From Massariosphaeria phaeospora (taxonomy: Eukaryota; Ascomycota; Dothideomycetes; Pleosporales), in NCBI GenBank assembly GCA_011032825.1, contig JAADJZ010000008.1, forward strand, positions 248,001 through 312,000: a stretch of DNA of 64,000 nt, given 5' to 3'. Each line of letters opens with the position of its first letter. Position 1 is the first letter of the stretch. Under the pieces are notes generated by a model. The model worked only from the letters and a program-made list of their open reading frames with translations. It was not told the origin of the DNA and searched no databases. Below are positions 33,026 to 44,808 of the stretch, piece after piece. Position numbers and translations under genes: made by a program.

Positions 33026-35485
33026 ATGCTCTCCATATCCCCCAGGACGCCGGGCACCCACGGCTTCAAGCGACCCGCCTCGAGCGACGACGAGGCCGAC
33101 AATCATGGCGAGAGCGGTGGCAGACTCGGGGCTCGCTCACGCCTCGCTGCCGTGAAGCGGGCGTGCAACGAGTGCCGCCAGCAGAAGGTACGTAGGCGCA
33201 TTTCGCATTGCAGTACAGCCTACGGAGACACCTCCAGGTGGCTGTCTGCCTCTCTTTCCGCCGCGGGCGCACTAACCACGGGCGCACACGATGGGGCGAG
33301 GCATTTGATCGGCCGCGCCGTGCCCCTCGCCGGGAACATGTCGTGTCTGCGCCCGTGGTCTGGTGCCTTGCCTTACCTCCTACCGCTCAATTGTGCACCT
33401 GCTGACATATCCCCTATAGCTCAAGTGCAACGTCCAGCAGGACCCCTTCCAGAGCTGCGGCCGATGCCAGAAGCAAGGCCTCAAGTGCGTCATCGAGCCC
33501 AACTTCAAGCGCGTAGGGAAGCGGAACCGCAATGCTGAGATGGAAAAGGAGATGGACGCGCTCCGAGCCCGCTTGGCCGTGTACGAAGGAAAGCCGATGG
33601 TGTCCACCCGATCCTCTCTGAACACACCCGCGCCCGACCACGCCTTCGCGACCGGTCCCGTCCATACCGAGGAGGAAGACGCATTTCTACATTCACAGCA
33701 CCAGCAGGTGGCAGCGACGTCTCTGCTGGACTTGCGGAGTGGGTCGCCCATGTTCCATGCTCTGGGCGAAGTGCGGCTTGCGCCTATACAAGTCATGGAG
33801 CTGTTCAATGAGTTCTTCGGTTGCTATCATCCGTTCCTCCCGTTCCTCGACCCTACACGTTCGCCCGACGACGTGTGCAACAAAGACTCCAAGTTGCTGT
33901 TCTGGGCCATCATCAGTGTCGCAGCCCGCCACTACGAGACCGACTCCGCACTACTGAAGCGCCTCAAGGAGCCAGTGACCAGTCTGATATGGCAGACTAT
34001 CAAGGCCCAGCCCAACCACCATGTGGTCAAGGCATTGTGTCTACTCTGCACATGGCCCCTCCCTGCGAGAACCACCATCGCAGATCCTACATTCATGCTC
34101 TGCGGAGTGATGATGCAGATTGCAATGCAGATTGGCCTGCATCAACCCACACACGCGCAGGACTTTTCCAGGACCAAAGTAAAACTGGGGGATCAAGACA
34201 TTCACGACAGACTGCGGACATGGGCTGTCTGTAATATTGTCGCACAAACGTAAGCGTCTTTATTCATTGTATATCCGTCACTAACACGATACAGAGTCTC
34301 TACCGGTTATGGCCAACCGTCGATCACACTCTATGACTCGACTCTCGACTTCAAGATGGACGACGAAGACCATATGCGGATCATTCCACCGAATCTATTC
34401 GTTCGACTGCGACAGGAGATGGCGGCTAGTCGTATCAACAAACTTCTCTACTCAGCTAATAGTCATAGGTTTGCGGACGGCGCTGCAGCTACCTACATGC
34501 GTTTGGAGGCAGACCGTTTGAGAGAAGAGCGTGGGATGCTTGATGGGGTTGACAAAGGTAAGTCGCATAATCACGATAGGTCAATGGATTGCTAATAGAG
34601 TACGCAGAGTTGGAGGAGCTTCATCATTGTGCAGTATCCTTGCATCTTCACCTCTACTCCTTTTTCAATAAAGAACCCAAACTCGAGCGGCGGGACGATC
34701 TAGTCGCGCTATATTTTGCCGCTACAACCTTCTTGAATCGCGTCTTCATGCTCCAGAGGGAGAATCGACTGAAGCATGTTCCATATCACATCATGCAGAT
34801 GGCACTGGCGGCTGGTTTCACCTTGCTCAAGCTTCTCAATTCTGATCTCGCCACTAGGCTACAATCCGAACCAGGCCGTCATTACGTCACCCAGACAGTT
34901 GAAGCGCTGCGGAAGTCGAAAGTCTGGCCGAACGACCTTCTCGATCGATTTGCCGAAGTACTGGCGCAGTTGTGGAAAGAGAGCTCGCGGGGTCGAAGTC
35001 TGCACAGCATGTCGGCGTCGCCCGTCGTCAACACACCCGGATTAATGATGTTCAATAACCCCCACCAACCACAGCCACAATCAAACCATCGCAGGCATAG
35101 CTCTACCATGTATGAAAATCCGCTCGGACTCGTCATGAAGAGTCGCATGAGCATGAGTGTGGTGTTTGACTGTGTATGGCGCTGGCGAGAATCGCAAGTC
35201 AGCGGAACAGTAGAGCAACTCGACAGTGTCGTCATGAACAACCCTACCAACCCAGACAGTTCCACGAACTCGACGCCTCCTCCTGGCGCTGTTGTTGAGA
35301 ACCCCGCGCACAGTCTACCGAACTTCAACCCCCACCTCAATACCTTGAGTATGCCATTGAGCCTCCCCAATGGTCTTGCTAGTGCAAATAGCTTTGAGAT
35401 ATTCGACCCGGTCTCCTGGATGCTTGAGTCGCAACACGACTGGGGCTACGGATCTGGAGGTTTCTCCCATGACTTTGGTGCTTAG
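33026..35485 (+). CDS. Zn2Cys6 (Leu3-like) transcription factor
   Basis: Exons 33026-33187, 33420-34249, 34295-34557, 34608-35485 give 710 aa. The zinc cluster has Cys at about 47, 50, 57, 67, 70 and 77 (CNECRQQK, then LKCNVQQDPFQSCGRCQKQGLKC). The 232-nt first intron splits it after the second Cys. It is followed by FKRVGKRNRNAEMEKEMDALRARLA, a linker/coiled coil reminiscent of the Leu3 group. The fungal-specific regulatory domain follows (MELFNEFFGCYHPFLPFLDP near residue 175; AIQIGLHQPTH-type segment MQIAMQIGLHQPTHAQDF). The C-terminus is Asn/Pro/Ser-rich. Start chosen at 33026 (MLSISPRTPG); upstream frame lacks an ATG. Nuclear regulator of unknown target genes. The same frame stays open for 88 codons past the TAG. 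Confidence 0.88.
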
Positions 35486-35752
35486 CAAACGCCAGTTCAT
35501 CAAGATTCTTCCACTATCCCCCAGTCTCCTACGTCCATATTGGGCCGCTCTTACTCGACAAACCCGATTAGCGCTTCTAACTCTATTCCTCTCCAGGACC
35601 CATGTAGCACGTGGACTCCAGTTCAAACACCGGAGCTTCAACCTTCTAGTTCGAATCGGTTTCCCGGCGTCGGCTCGCGCGTCTGGCAATATGACACCTT
35701 GGATGACGCCGGACCTGATGTCCCACTCGATTCCCCTTTCCCGGACAAATGA
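35486..35752 (+). other. in-frame extension after the regulator's TAG
   Basis: The 88 codons after the TAG at 35483-35485 contain no stop until TGA at 35750-35752 and read like the preceding low-complexity tail (QTPVHQDSSTIPQSPTS, then WTPVQTPELQPSSS). It may be 3'UTR that is open by chance, a tail lost by a nonsense change, or a readthrough product. Confidence 0.3.
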
Positions 35753-36724
35753 TCCATATCTCTTTCTGCATTGTTTCCGCTCATACTTCTGGGTCAAAGA
35801 CATGCTCTGCCCCATATCCTCAACTCGATTCTTTTCTTCTCGTTACAAGTGGGCCCGGAGTTGGCATTCTATACCCCAGTTCACGTCTTTGGTCTAACTC
35901 CTACCCTATCTGCTCTTCTTGAGCAGTTTGTTACCTGCAAGGGAGTTCCAATCCTCAGGCTAATAGTTAACCTTCATAGCATGGCGTCACGGCGCGGTCT
36001 CGAGTCTCTGTTTCTTTTGTTGCTTGCAAAGTACTTGCTGTAATCGAAAGCTGGAAATTTGATGTATCGGCGTCCGGTCTGGATGAGGACCTTATGAGCC
36101 CCTGTATTAAGTTGAATCGGGCGTGTGTTGCATTTGCTTGGGTACCCGCGGTCGAATTGCGATGTAATGATTTTCTGATACAGCACCCTCTAAGATGGGA
36201 CTTGATACATGAAAGTGGCGTGTACCACTTGAGGATACAACTGTTGTAAGCAGATGAATCCCGAATCAACACTTCATTGATTCTCGTATTGTCCCTTTGC
36301 TGACACGTGTGGGCTATGACTAATTCAACTTGATCGCATCCTTCTGCTTCCCACCAGCGTTATCAAGATATTGCCAGTTTTGCTAAGATTACAGGCCTTC
36401 TTAACAAACAAGTGCATCACCTTCATCCTAGTATAATGTACTGTGTTGCTAACCCTCGAAGCAGATTGAGTGTATAGAAGTGTATAGAGGGCCGTGGAAG
36501 TAGTCGCCAAGGGTGGTTCGGGAAGGAGGTATATGCCCGTACATGTTCGTCGCTACTGCGGCTGTCTGGAAGTCTGGAATTTCTCTACCCGTCTTTCCTT
36601 TCTGGCTTTCAAAATGGTACCGCCACACTAATCCCAAACACGATTGCGTACAGATCCAATACCCACACTCGACCTCCAAGCCGATAACCCCTTTCAACTC
36701 AGCTCAACTCGCACCACCGCAGCC
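35753..36724. other. intergenic
   Basis: No supported gene. Overlapping short frames only. Confidence 0.45.
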
Positions 36725-37865
36725 ATGCATCTCACCCCCGCCCAGCGCCTGGAAACCCACATCCTCACCCATACACTTACGCTCATCGCGTCGGTGCTCG
36801 CACTGCCCTTCCTCTGCTGGCATATCTCGTCGGCGCATCTCATCGATAATTATGGGATGCCCGTGGAGTGGGAGGAGAAGTTTCTGCGGGCGCAGTTCCA
36901 GAGGTGGAGGGTGGCGATTTGGGTGGGCATGTTTGGCGTGGTGAGTTTACGTTGGTGTTTATGGCAGAGCGGATCGACAGCTGATAAGCGTATAGATCCC
37001 GTTGAATTGTGTTCACAGTTTGCTGGCGATAGATTACTATCATGCCTGTCTACACGCCAGGGGAAGGCCAGTGGGGAAGTACGAGGGCGGTGCCGATATC
37101 GAAATGACAATCGTCGGCCCCCCAGGGAGTGAGAAAGACTTGTCAACCTCCACCGAGCAAACCATTTCGCCCCGCCGTACCATGTCCACCCAACGATCAC
37201 GCCAACCCTCCACCTCGAGCACCGCAGACAACACCCGAACGCTCACAATCCCCTCAACCCCGCACCCCATCTTCCACGCACGCCTTTCGCCTCCCGTCCA
37301 CCTCGTCGTGCTCACTGTCTTCGACATCCTGACCCTCACCATCCTACTCTTCCACATCACCACGTTCTTCACGTCTATACCGTCAAATCGCCTTCATTGC
37401 CGGTACATACCTTCTTCGCCGCTAGTTCCGACCGATCGCTTGAAAAGCGGACTGAGCGTGCGGGAGCGGTGCATTCGGGTCAACATCGACGTGCACATAG
37501 CAGGCGGCACGGGCGTCGCGGTGTGTGCCGTGCTAGCGGCGTTCACGCTGTGGGCGCTGTTGTTCAGACTTTGGGAGGGGTTGGCGGTGAAGCGTGATGG
37601 TGGTGGGTGCGGGACGCCTGCTTCGGTGGAAAGAGTCGGAGGTGAGGGTCTGGGTTTGGGGATGGTGGATGGCACGATGGAGCGTGAAGCTTCTGTCCTC
37701 GTCTCTTCCAACACTACAATGTCTCACGATACAGTCTACGCCAGTGATTCAGAGCGTAGATTACCTTCACTGCGCCATGGACACGCCGGGGAACGGCGGC
37801 TGCCGGCGACCGAGCGCATCGGCGAGAGCTGGAATGAGATGTTGTTGGAGTGCCTTGTGCCGTGA
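36725..37865 (+). CDS. hypothetical multi-pass membrane protein
   Basis: Exons 36725-36940 and 36996-37865 (GTGAGT, TATAG, 55 nt, phase 0) give 361 aa. Hydrophobic segments: THTLTLIASVLALPFLCWHI (about residues 15-34), WRVAIWVGMFGV-IPLNCVHSLLAI across the intron, VHLVVLTVFDILTLTILLFHITTFF in the middle, and GTGVAVCAVLAAFTLWALLF later. Between them are hydrophilic, Ser/Thr-rich loops, and the last 80 residues are cytosol-like. The splice joins two halves of one membrane helix, which supports the model. No family recognised; no functional call. Confidence 0.65.
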
Positions 37866-38344
37866 TAGTTGTTGGGGCTGGAGAACAGGGACGGGCAAAG
37901 GGGAACGGGGTGGAATAGCTTTAGGAGAGAGTATGGGTTTGGTGAACTCTAGGTGACATACTTGGCCCCGGGATTGGATCAGTAGAAGAGTAATCGGGTG
38001 TAAAATACATGTTGTATAATTCGTGTGAGAGTAGATAAGCTGGCATTCACGCTAGACGACAAGTTTTCGGCTGCATGTCTATATTACCTATGTAGGAGGT
38101 CTAGTGGTTGCACGTGCCCAGGTGAAACGGCCGGGGGCCCCGGGGTGTTCGCGTGCCGCACGGGCCGCGCTAGCTCGTCAATAAATTTGTTCCCCGCGGT
38201 GAGGAGTCAAGCCACCCTACCCACCACCCACCACAGCTTAGGCCTGAGGCTACGCTTAGCACTACCGTTCGAACTACTAACTCCCACTGAGCGAGTGTAT
38301 CTTCTGTCTTGTTCGACTGGAACTCACCAGCAGCAGCTTGCACC
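37866..38344. other. intergenic, upstream of RPC6
   Basis: No gene seen; promoter region of the RNA polymerase III subunit gene. Confidence 0.45.
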
Positions 38345-39481
38345 ATGGCTTCGGCTCCAGCAGCGGGCGCGTCGCTCCTCAAGCCAGAGGACCCGTCCGC
38401 CCTAGACACGCAGAGGTCCATGGATCTGCTGTACGAGAAATGCGCCCAACGTGCGGCCGGCACCATCTTCTTCCAGCGCGACCTCCAAAACATGCAGGTG
38501 GCCGAGACGCTGGGCGAGCTCACTATGCTGGTGGGACAGCTATGCGCCCAGCACCTGTTGAAGCTGATGACGTTCGATAGCGAGATGTGCTGGAAACTGA
38601 GGACCCGGTCGGAAGCGGACAAGTAAGCTGCACCGACTGCACCGCATTTCGTAGCGACTAACATCTCTAGGCTGCGCCGGCTGAACCCAGACGAACGCCT
38701 CCTCTACCACCACATCGATCAAGCCCAGAACGAGGGTATCTGGTCCAAAGCCCTACGCGCCAGAACGAACGTCACCCAGCAACTATTGACAAAATGCCTG
38801 AAGAGCCTGGAATCGAAGGACCTAGTACAGTCGGTCATGAGCGTCAAGTTCCCGAACCGGAAGATGTACTTGCTCAAGGACTTGCGTCCATCGGAAGACA
38901 TTGCTGGTGGCCCTTGGCAGTCCGAAGGTGACTTTGACGCTGCTCTAATCGACACCATATCCGGCGTCGTCGCCCGTTACATCGAATCCGAGACATGCAT
39001 CAAGGTGCCAGGGAATTGGAATGACTATACACCCATGGACAGAGCTCAGGCTATTGCACAGAAGAAAGCACAGGTACAGGGCGTTCGCGACATCGAAGAC
39101 AGCTTGGCAGTTCAGCCCTACAAACCGCCAGTAGACCCAACTGCAGTACGTGTTGTCCATCGAAATAACCCGCAATATCCCACTGCTGGCACTGTAGCAA
39201 GTTGGCTCAACGCGAAAGAGATCTTGAAAGACAAGCATGTCCGGGACGACGATATGGAACAACTCCTTGAAATGATGGTGCTTGATGGCCGACTGGAAAA
39301 AATCTCCGGGGCGACTTACCGCACCGTCCTCATGGCTAGCGACACAAAAACCTTCAACGGATTCGTGGATGCGCCCTGTGGCAACTGTCCTGTCTTCGAT
39401 CTGTGCGGTGAGGGTGCGATATCTGCGAGGACATGCGTATACTTTGGGGAATGGTTAGCCACGGAATCGGAGGTTATCTGA
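38345..39481 (+). CDS. RPC34: RNA polymerase III subunit RPC6 (Rpc34)
   Basis: Exons 38345-38622 and 38671-39481 (48-nt intron, GACTAAC, TCTAG) give 362 aa. The subunit belongs to the Pol III initiation subcomplex (Rpc82-Rpc34-Rpc31) that contacts TFIIIB/Brf1 and opens promoter DNA. The tandem winged-helix part is visible: LLYHHIDQAQNEGIWSKALRARTNVTQQLLTKCLKSLESKDLV, then KFPNRKMYLLKDLRPSEDIAGGPWQSEGDFD, the family hallmark. The C-terminus has Cys at about 329, 332, 338 and 348 (CGNCPVFDLCGEGAISARTCVYF), the iron-sulfur cluster site known in the human orthologue. Fully intact, normal length. Confidence 0.96.
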
Positions 39482-40106
39482 TGGACTTTGAAAGCATAGC
39501 GATGGCGTTCGTGTCGGTGTTGGTAGGCTTTTTGTGCAATTGCGGGCGGAAAAATGGATACCTATTGCAAGACATTGGATGTGGTGATACATCTGTCAGG
39601 ACAATAGCCGGACTTGCGCGTAGGAAATGCTAGACTTGTGTTTGACCAATGTGAGTCGTTCCCTCCTTTGGCGTCGTAGTCAGCAATGGCAGAAATAGGC
39701 ACATTGTCAAATTGAACTGGATTGTGTCGGCGACTTTATTAGCTGGCGTTGGCTGGCAGCAAATGTCTCCGTGTTTTGTATCATTGTCCGATTGTAGTTG
39801 GGCGCGGAGACATTCCGCGTACTCGTACGTGATAGCTGAACATGCTACCTACTCTAGGGCTAGACGCGGACCGTATTGGTAGAGATAGGCAAATGGGAAC
39901 TCGCTAGGAGGGGCGTAATTTACACCCGGAAGAACCGGAAAGACCGGAAGGATCAGAAGGCGCGGACTGTCGAGATATAAAAGATAGCACAAGTACCACT
40001 AGTACCTACATCAACTTTGCACACGACACCACCACCGCACTTGGTACCACTAAGTAAACCTCACCTTTTTTACACGACGAGATACTCATCTTTCAACACC
40101 GTCGCC
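39482..40106. other. intergenic
   Basis: No supported gene. A run of short repeats GGAAGAACCGGAAAGACCGG sits at about 39928-39947. Confidence 0.4.
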
Positions 40107-41132
40107 ATGTCGTCCGCTACCAGCAACCCCGCACCAGCCCCCGAATGGCATGATGCCGGCGTCGCCGAGAAGTACAAGCAAGCCGAGAACGCGACGCGGC
40201 CGTTCGCCAAGGTGCTGGTCGAAAAGGCCAAGCTCGAGGACCACGAGGGCGAGATTAGTGTTTTTGATCTCGCTTGCGGCACGGGCGCCGTCGAGGTGGA
40301 GTTGTATGAGCATTTGAAGACGAGCAAGCGCGGCTGGGAGGGGGTCAAGGTGTTGGGTGGGGATATCTCGGAGCCTATGTTGGAGTATTTGAAGGAGAGG
40401 GGTACTAAGGAGGGGTGGGAGGGGTTGGAGACGGAGGTTGTGGATGGTGGGGTGGGTGGTTGCTCTTTTCCTAGCTCTCTCTCTCTCTCTTTCATGTCGA
40501 AATTTCATCAAGTTTCTTACTTCTTCCCGTCAATTACAAGTTCTCCTGTTCCCGGGCACATTTAGGGTTCCCCGATGTGAAATAGCACTGACGTGCCGAT
40601 GCAGGACATCAAACTCGCACCAGCAAGCTACACGCACCTCTTCGTCAACTTCGGCATCTTCGCCATGCCCACTGCAACTCTCTCCGCCTGCGCCGCCCTC
40701 GTCCGCCCCAACGGCTTCATCGGCCTCTCCTCCTGGGCACGCATAGGCGTCTACCCGCTCATCGCTCGCGCCGTCTCGCGTCTCGCCTCCCCACCCAAGT
40801 TCCCCACCGAAGCCGAAATGATGAAGGTGCTTACCCAGGACCGCGCCTGGGACTCCCCAGCCTACATCACCCAGGTCCTCGAGGAGGCGGGCTTCACTGG
40901 CGTCGAGGCTGAGGAGAAGACGGCACGTGTCAATAACCTGACGCCGGCTGTGTTCTGTGAAACGATGGACCTGATGCTGGGGTTTGTGGAGAAGGCTTGG
41001 GCTTGGGAGGAGGGGGTCAGGGCGGAGGTCGCGGCCAGTCTGCGCAAGGTCGCGGTGGAGGAGGCGGGTGGGGAGGAGGAAATCGTGTGGGTCGACTTCA
41101 AGGGCATTGTGGCGACGGGGCGGAAGGCGTAG
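40107..41132 (+). CDS. SAM-dependent class I methyltransferase
   Basis: Exons 40107-40451 and 40605-41132 give 290 aa. The intron (GTGGGT, GATGCAG, 153 nt) is longer than its neighbours and contains a CT microsatellite at about 40476-40490. Motif I is VFDLACGTGAVEVEL near residue 54, motif II VLGGDISEPMLEYL, and after the intron ASYTHLFVNFGIFAMP (motif IV region) and VRPNGFIGLSSWA (post-motif). This pattern is that of small fungal methyltransferases acting on low-molecular-weight substrates; the substrate is unknown. The acceptor is set by the DIKLAPASYTHLF block. Confidence 0.88.
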
Positions 41133-41241
41133 GTAGGGATTTCGAGGTACTGGCGAGAGGGTAGTAGCGTTGGTGTCTATTACATGAGCCGATAATATCC
41201 ACTTCCCTATAGCTGTGCTAGCTAAATAAATGTTAGAAAAA

Positions 41242-41383
41242 ATGTTAAGCTTAGAGTTTTGAAAGTGAGGATCTTACTAAGACAGATTAGTTATAAGGGG
41301 GAACTACACCTTATCTTGTAGCCTCTATATCTGCCGTCTTAGCCATCTCGATTATAATCAACAGCCAGACGTTATAGCCAGCT
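41242..41383. repeat. degenerate repeat, copy 1
   Basis: About 140 bp beginning ATGTTAAGCTTAGAG, with central AAGACAGATTAGTTATAAGG and ACACCTTATCTTGTAGCC. It matches copy 2 at 41392-41535 over its whole length and copy 3 at 43953-43998 in its central part. It is richer in A/T than copy 2, mostly through C-to-T and G-to-A differences. Confidence 0.75.
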
Positions 41384-41391
41384 GAACGGAC

Positions 41392-41535
41392 ATGTTGAGC
41401 GTGGAGTTCGGAAGTACGAATCCTGTCAAGACGGATTAGTCATAAGGGGGGAATCACACCTTATCTTGCAGCCTCCGTGTCGTGTCTGCCGTCTCAACTC
41501 GCCTTTATAGTCAAAGGCTGGGCGTTATAGCTAGC
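41392..41535. repeat. degenerate repeat, copy 2
   Basis: Direct repeat of copy 1 (ATGTTGAGCGTGGAG, AAGACGGATTAGTCATAAGG, ACACCTTATCTTGCAGCC, GCGTTATAGCTAGC). No long frame and no clear terminal inverted repeat, so the parent element type is unknown. Confidence 0.75.
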
Positions 41536-42933
41536 GACTAGATTACAGGTCGTCGTAGTAGCGGTATGAACTCAATTAGTCAATTTGAGTCCCTCAGTCA
41601 TGCGGGGTGAGAATTCCTGTGCTTTGGGGGCTCGAGAATATATTCCATCAACATGACGGGGCTCCAAAGTCTTTGGTATTGCCAGCTGTCTGCAGTACGA
41701 GGATACGGTTTGTTCTCCTCGTAGGTAGACCGCAGTCACGGGTGATGATGGTGCGGGCGATGACGTCGAACGTCAGCAGTCCTAATATGGGTTACAGATC
41801 ACCTGTGGCCGATTTCCAACCCTCAGAAGTCCTGCAGCCTTAGAGATTCCAATACAAGCAAACTTTGAGACTGATGTTGCCTCCAACATGATACACAAAG
41901 TCCCCGGACGCGATGCGAATGCGCCCCGGGCCTCTAAAGCCAGGATAATCATCTATCAACCAACTGGCCTGGCTTGAGTCTTTTCGGACGTGTCGAACCT
42001 TCGCAGACTGCAATAGTAACTGCTGTTAGCATTGAGCACATACTCCTCTACCTCGCTTTAGAGACTAGGCTGCGCGGAGCATGAATCCGCGATAGTGTAC
42101 TAGAACGGGGTGAAAAATGCCTTCGGTCGTAAACTCGCGCGAGTAGATATCTAAAAAGCAATGGATGCCGAACAAGCCAGCTGCAAAGATCCACTCTGAT
42201 CTGCATCATGTAACCTCGGTCGGACCTCAGGAGGCTGCATTTCCGGCTAGTTCTAAAGCGGTCTAGGTCAGTTATCCGTACGGGACGAGGCAGTACCTTC
42301 CACTACACTCCCGCTGGACATCTCTCACCTTCAATGCTCTACATATCATGAACAAATTGCGCTTGATGCATTCCCCTCGGAAAGAGCGCAATCAGTACGA
42401 GACTGACACAGGCTGATGTCGACGAGCGTCCTGCGTCAAGTAACATCGACTTGGTTACACCAACACAAGTGTCTTTTTCGAAATGCAAGTAGTGCGCTGC
42501 GCCTCAACAACCTTCAGCAAACGAAGGTGCCAATATTGAACGCAACCCGGTAGCCGGACTGAACCACCGCACGACCAACTAACTGACGAGACACCGAGAC
42601 ACCGAGACGCCGAAAACCGAAGAAGCACTCGGGCTCGCCGGGTGTATCTACCAGCTAGCTACTCCGTAGAGGTCGCGGGATGAACACCAACTGCATGTTT
42701 CAGTTTCCCCATACTAGCTCCGCTTGTTCTGTACCAACGAATCCTCCGCACTGATGGTAACCTTAGTACCACACTGTCCATTTTGTTTCGTGCGTGAAGT
42801 TTCGCATCCATCTGTATATAATGCTATGTACAATCCGCAGCTATTATTCGCTACTTCACTACCATCAACAACCTACTTCGCCTGTCTCCCAGCCTAGAAA
42901 AATAGTATACACTCGTTCAACTTCCTGTTCACT
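41536..42933. other. gene-free stretch
   Basis: 1.4 kb with only short, unsupported frames. Small tandem motif GAGACACCGAGACACCGAGAC at about 42589-42609. It ends in the promoter of the small secreted protein. Confidence 0.45.
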
Positions 42934-43582
42934 ATGCAGCTCAAAGACCTCCTCATCGTCGCGCTTGCGACCCTCACCACCGGTCTCCCCACTGACCCCG
43001 GAACCGATATCCTCCCTACCCCCGTCCGCCGCGATGGCAACGAGGGCGCGAACGAACCGCCCCGGCCTACGGGAACAGACACGGTCCTCTCCCTCGCCCG
43101 TCGGCAAGGGGACGTCGTCGTAGCCCTAATGACGACCAAGACCGCAAACAACCAGGACGCCATCCACGAAGTAGTTTTAGGCAACAGTCTCTGCACCAAG
43201 CTGGATGAAGCGCGCACCTCCCTCCTCTGGGAATACACGGTGGCCGGCATCTGCAGCTTTTACAGGTACGTGCTATGCCTCTGCACCACCGTTTCCCCGG
43301 CTTCCACCCTGACACGTACGCGCGATGCTGACGATGCACGATTGATATAGCGACGAGAAATGCACCGAGGACAAAGCCGTGAACACGGGCACGTACGGAA
43401 ATGGCCTGTCCGCATACATCGACGGAAAACGATCTTCCGGTGAATGGAACCTCAAGCCTTTCCGCAGTCTCAGGTGTGGGCTATTGGCATCACCCCCCGT
43501 GACTTCGGGAGTCACTACAATGACTCCTGGAGCCGATATTGTTAATTCGTATGTTCTTCCTACAGCTACAGCGGGTCCCTAG
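42934..43582 (+). CDS. small secreted protein, effector-like
   Basis: Exons 42934-43265 and 43351-43582 (GTACGT, GATATAG, split Ser codon) give 187 aa. The start encodes a signal peptide (MQLKDLLIVALATLTTGLPT) followed by a pro-like stretch with dibasic sites (VRRDG, LARRQG) that could be Kex2-processed. The rest has four or five Cys (NSLCTKL, GICSFYS, EKCTEDK, RCGLL) and no recognisable domain. It lies in a gene-poor, repeat-bearing interval between 41.1 and 44.8 kb. Secretion is inferred; function unknown. Confidence 0.6.
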
Positions 43583-44766
43583 GGTAGACTGCGTGCCGTG
43601 CGGCGCATGGGCAACCTCCACCTCGTCGGTCCTGGACTCCGCGTGGGCTGTCTGATCTGTATCGTGTACGAAGGTGCTTGAGAGTCAGTTTGTTTGGAAC
43701 TTGTATAAAGTACCTACGGCAGTCGAGCGAGCGGACGGGACATGATCCCTTTTTGGCGAACAATATAGAAGCCAGGCTGAGCTATAGAACGTGCCTTTTG
43801 AATAGACTATTCCGCATCAATATATATAGTCTCACACATTGTTATACCGTAAGACGAGCAATAGCACCCGGTAACCACTTACAGTCTACTACCGTGTTAT
43901 CTAGTCCTTGAACAGCAGCTCTCTCTAACCTGCTTGCTTGTTTGCATATTAGCCAAGACGGATTAGTCATAAGCTGGGAATGCTACTTTATCTCGTAGCT
44001 ACGTTGGCATTTATGCATGGATGCGTATAAGTTTGCTTTTATCAGCGGTTCCGATAAAGCAGAGTAAGGTTATGTACGTTGACAGTTTACATGCGTTTCT
44101 TCTTCTCTCTATTGCGTGCGATGTCAATTCATTCAAAGTGTTTGTTTAGACGACATGCATGTTTATTCAGCCTAGGTTAGTAGAAAGCTCAAGATAATTG
44201 ATGCTCGTGAAGGCGAGTGAGTTGTAAGTAAATGGAAACTCGGGAAAAAGATTGTGCGTAGGTTGTTGTCTGGGTCGAGAATCGTAGTGAGTAAATATGG
44301 TAGAGTGGATCCAGCGTGACAGTACGTAGCGAGCATGGTCAACATCGCACTCTTAAAGCCCAGTTGTATCTCGATGTGTCAGAGCTATATTACGGACCCT
44401 GTGGTGAGTATACGGTAGCCAAAAGCTGCTCTATTGCCAGAGCATCGCAGCATCAATCAGTGTCTCCTACTACTCACAGCGCTCTGCACATCCACCTCTC
44501 CAAATCACACCCCTCGTCTCTTTCCAGCAGCTCGACTCATCTAGCATGTTCCTCGCTCGCTCGCTTCCGGCTGTTCCATCCGTCCAGTAACTTCCACTGC
44601 CTGCCTATGACGTCGCCGCCCCCCGCGCCGCCGCGCCTTCCACGCGCTTCCACGCGCACCCATCGCACCTGCCTGCTGCCTGCTGCCTGCTGCCTACCGC
44701 CCCTCCCTCATGTGACGCCCTCCTAGCGCGCTGCTGACTCACTAGCGCCAGGCCGCTCCCAGCGCC
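43583..44766. other. gene-free stretch upstream of U4
   Basis: No supported gene. It contains repeat copy 3 (43953-43998). The last 150 bases are C-rich with tandem CCTGCTGCCTG units (44669-44695). Confidence 0.45.
43953..43998. repeat. degenerate repeat, copy 3 (partial)
   Basis: CCAAGACGGATTAGTCATAAG followed by TGCTACTTTATCTCGTAGC matches the centre of the repeat copies at 41.2-41.5 kb, 2.4 kb away, on the same strand. Only about 45 bp are alignable by eye. Confidence 0.6.
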
Positions 44767-44773
44767 TATATAA
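44767..44773 (+). promoter_or_regulatory. TATA box of the U4 snRNA gene
   Basis: TATATAA 42 bases upstream of the inferred U4 5' end, in a spacing suited to a Pol II snRNA or mRNA-type promoter. Inferred from position only. Confidence 0.55.
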
Positions 44774-44808
44774 GCCCATCCCCTCGCTCACCCAAACACT
44801 CTCCTCCT

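Noticed and set aside
32386..33106. Long overlapping minus-strand frames (238 and 154 codons) upstream of the Zn2Cys6 gene
   Set aside because: GC-rich antisense frames with no domain, no splice signals and mutual overlap; they lie over the regulator's promoter and first exon.
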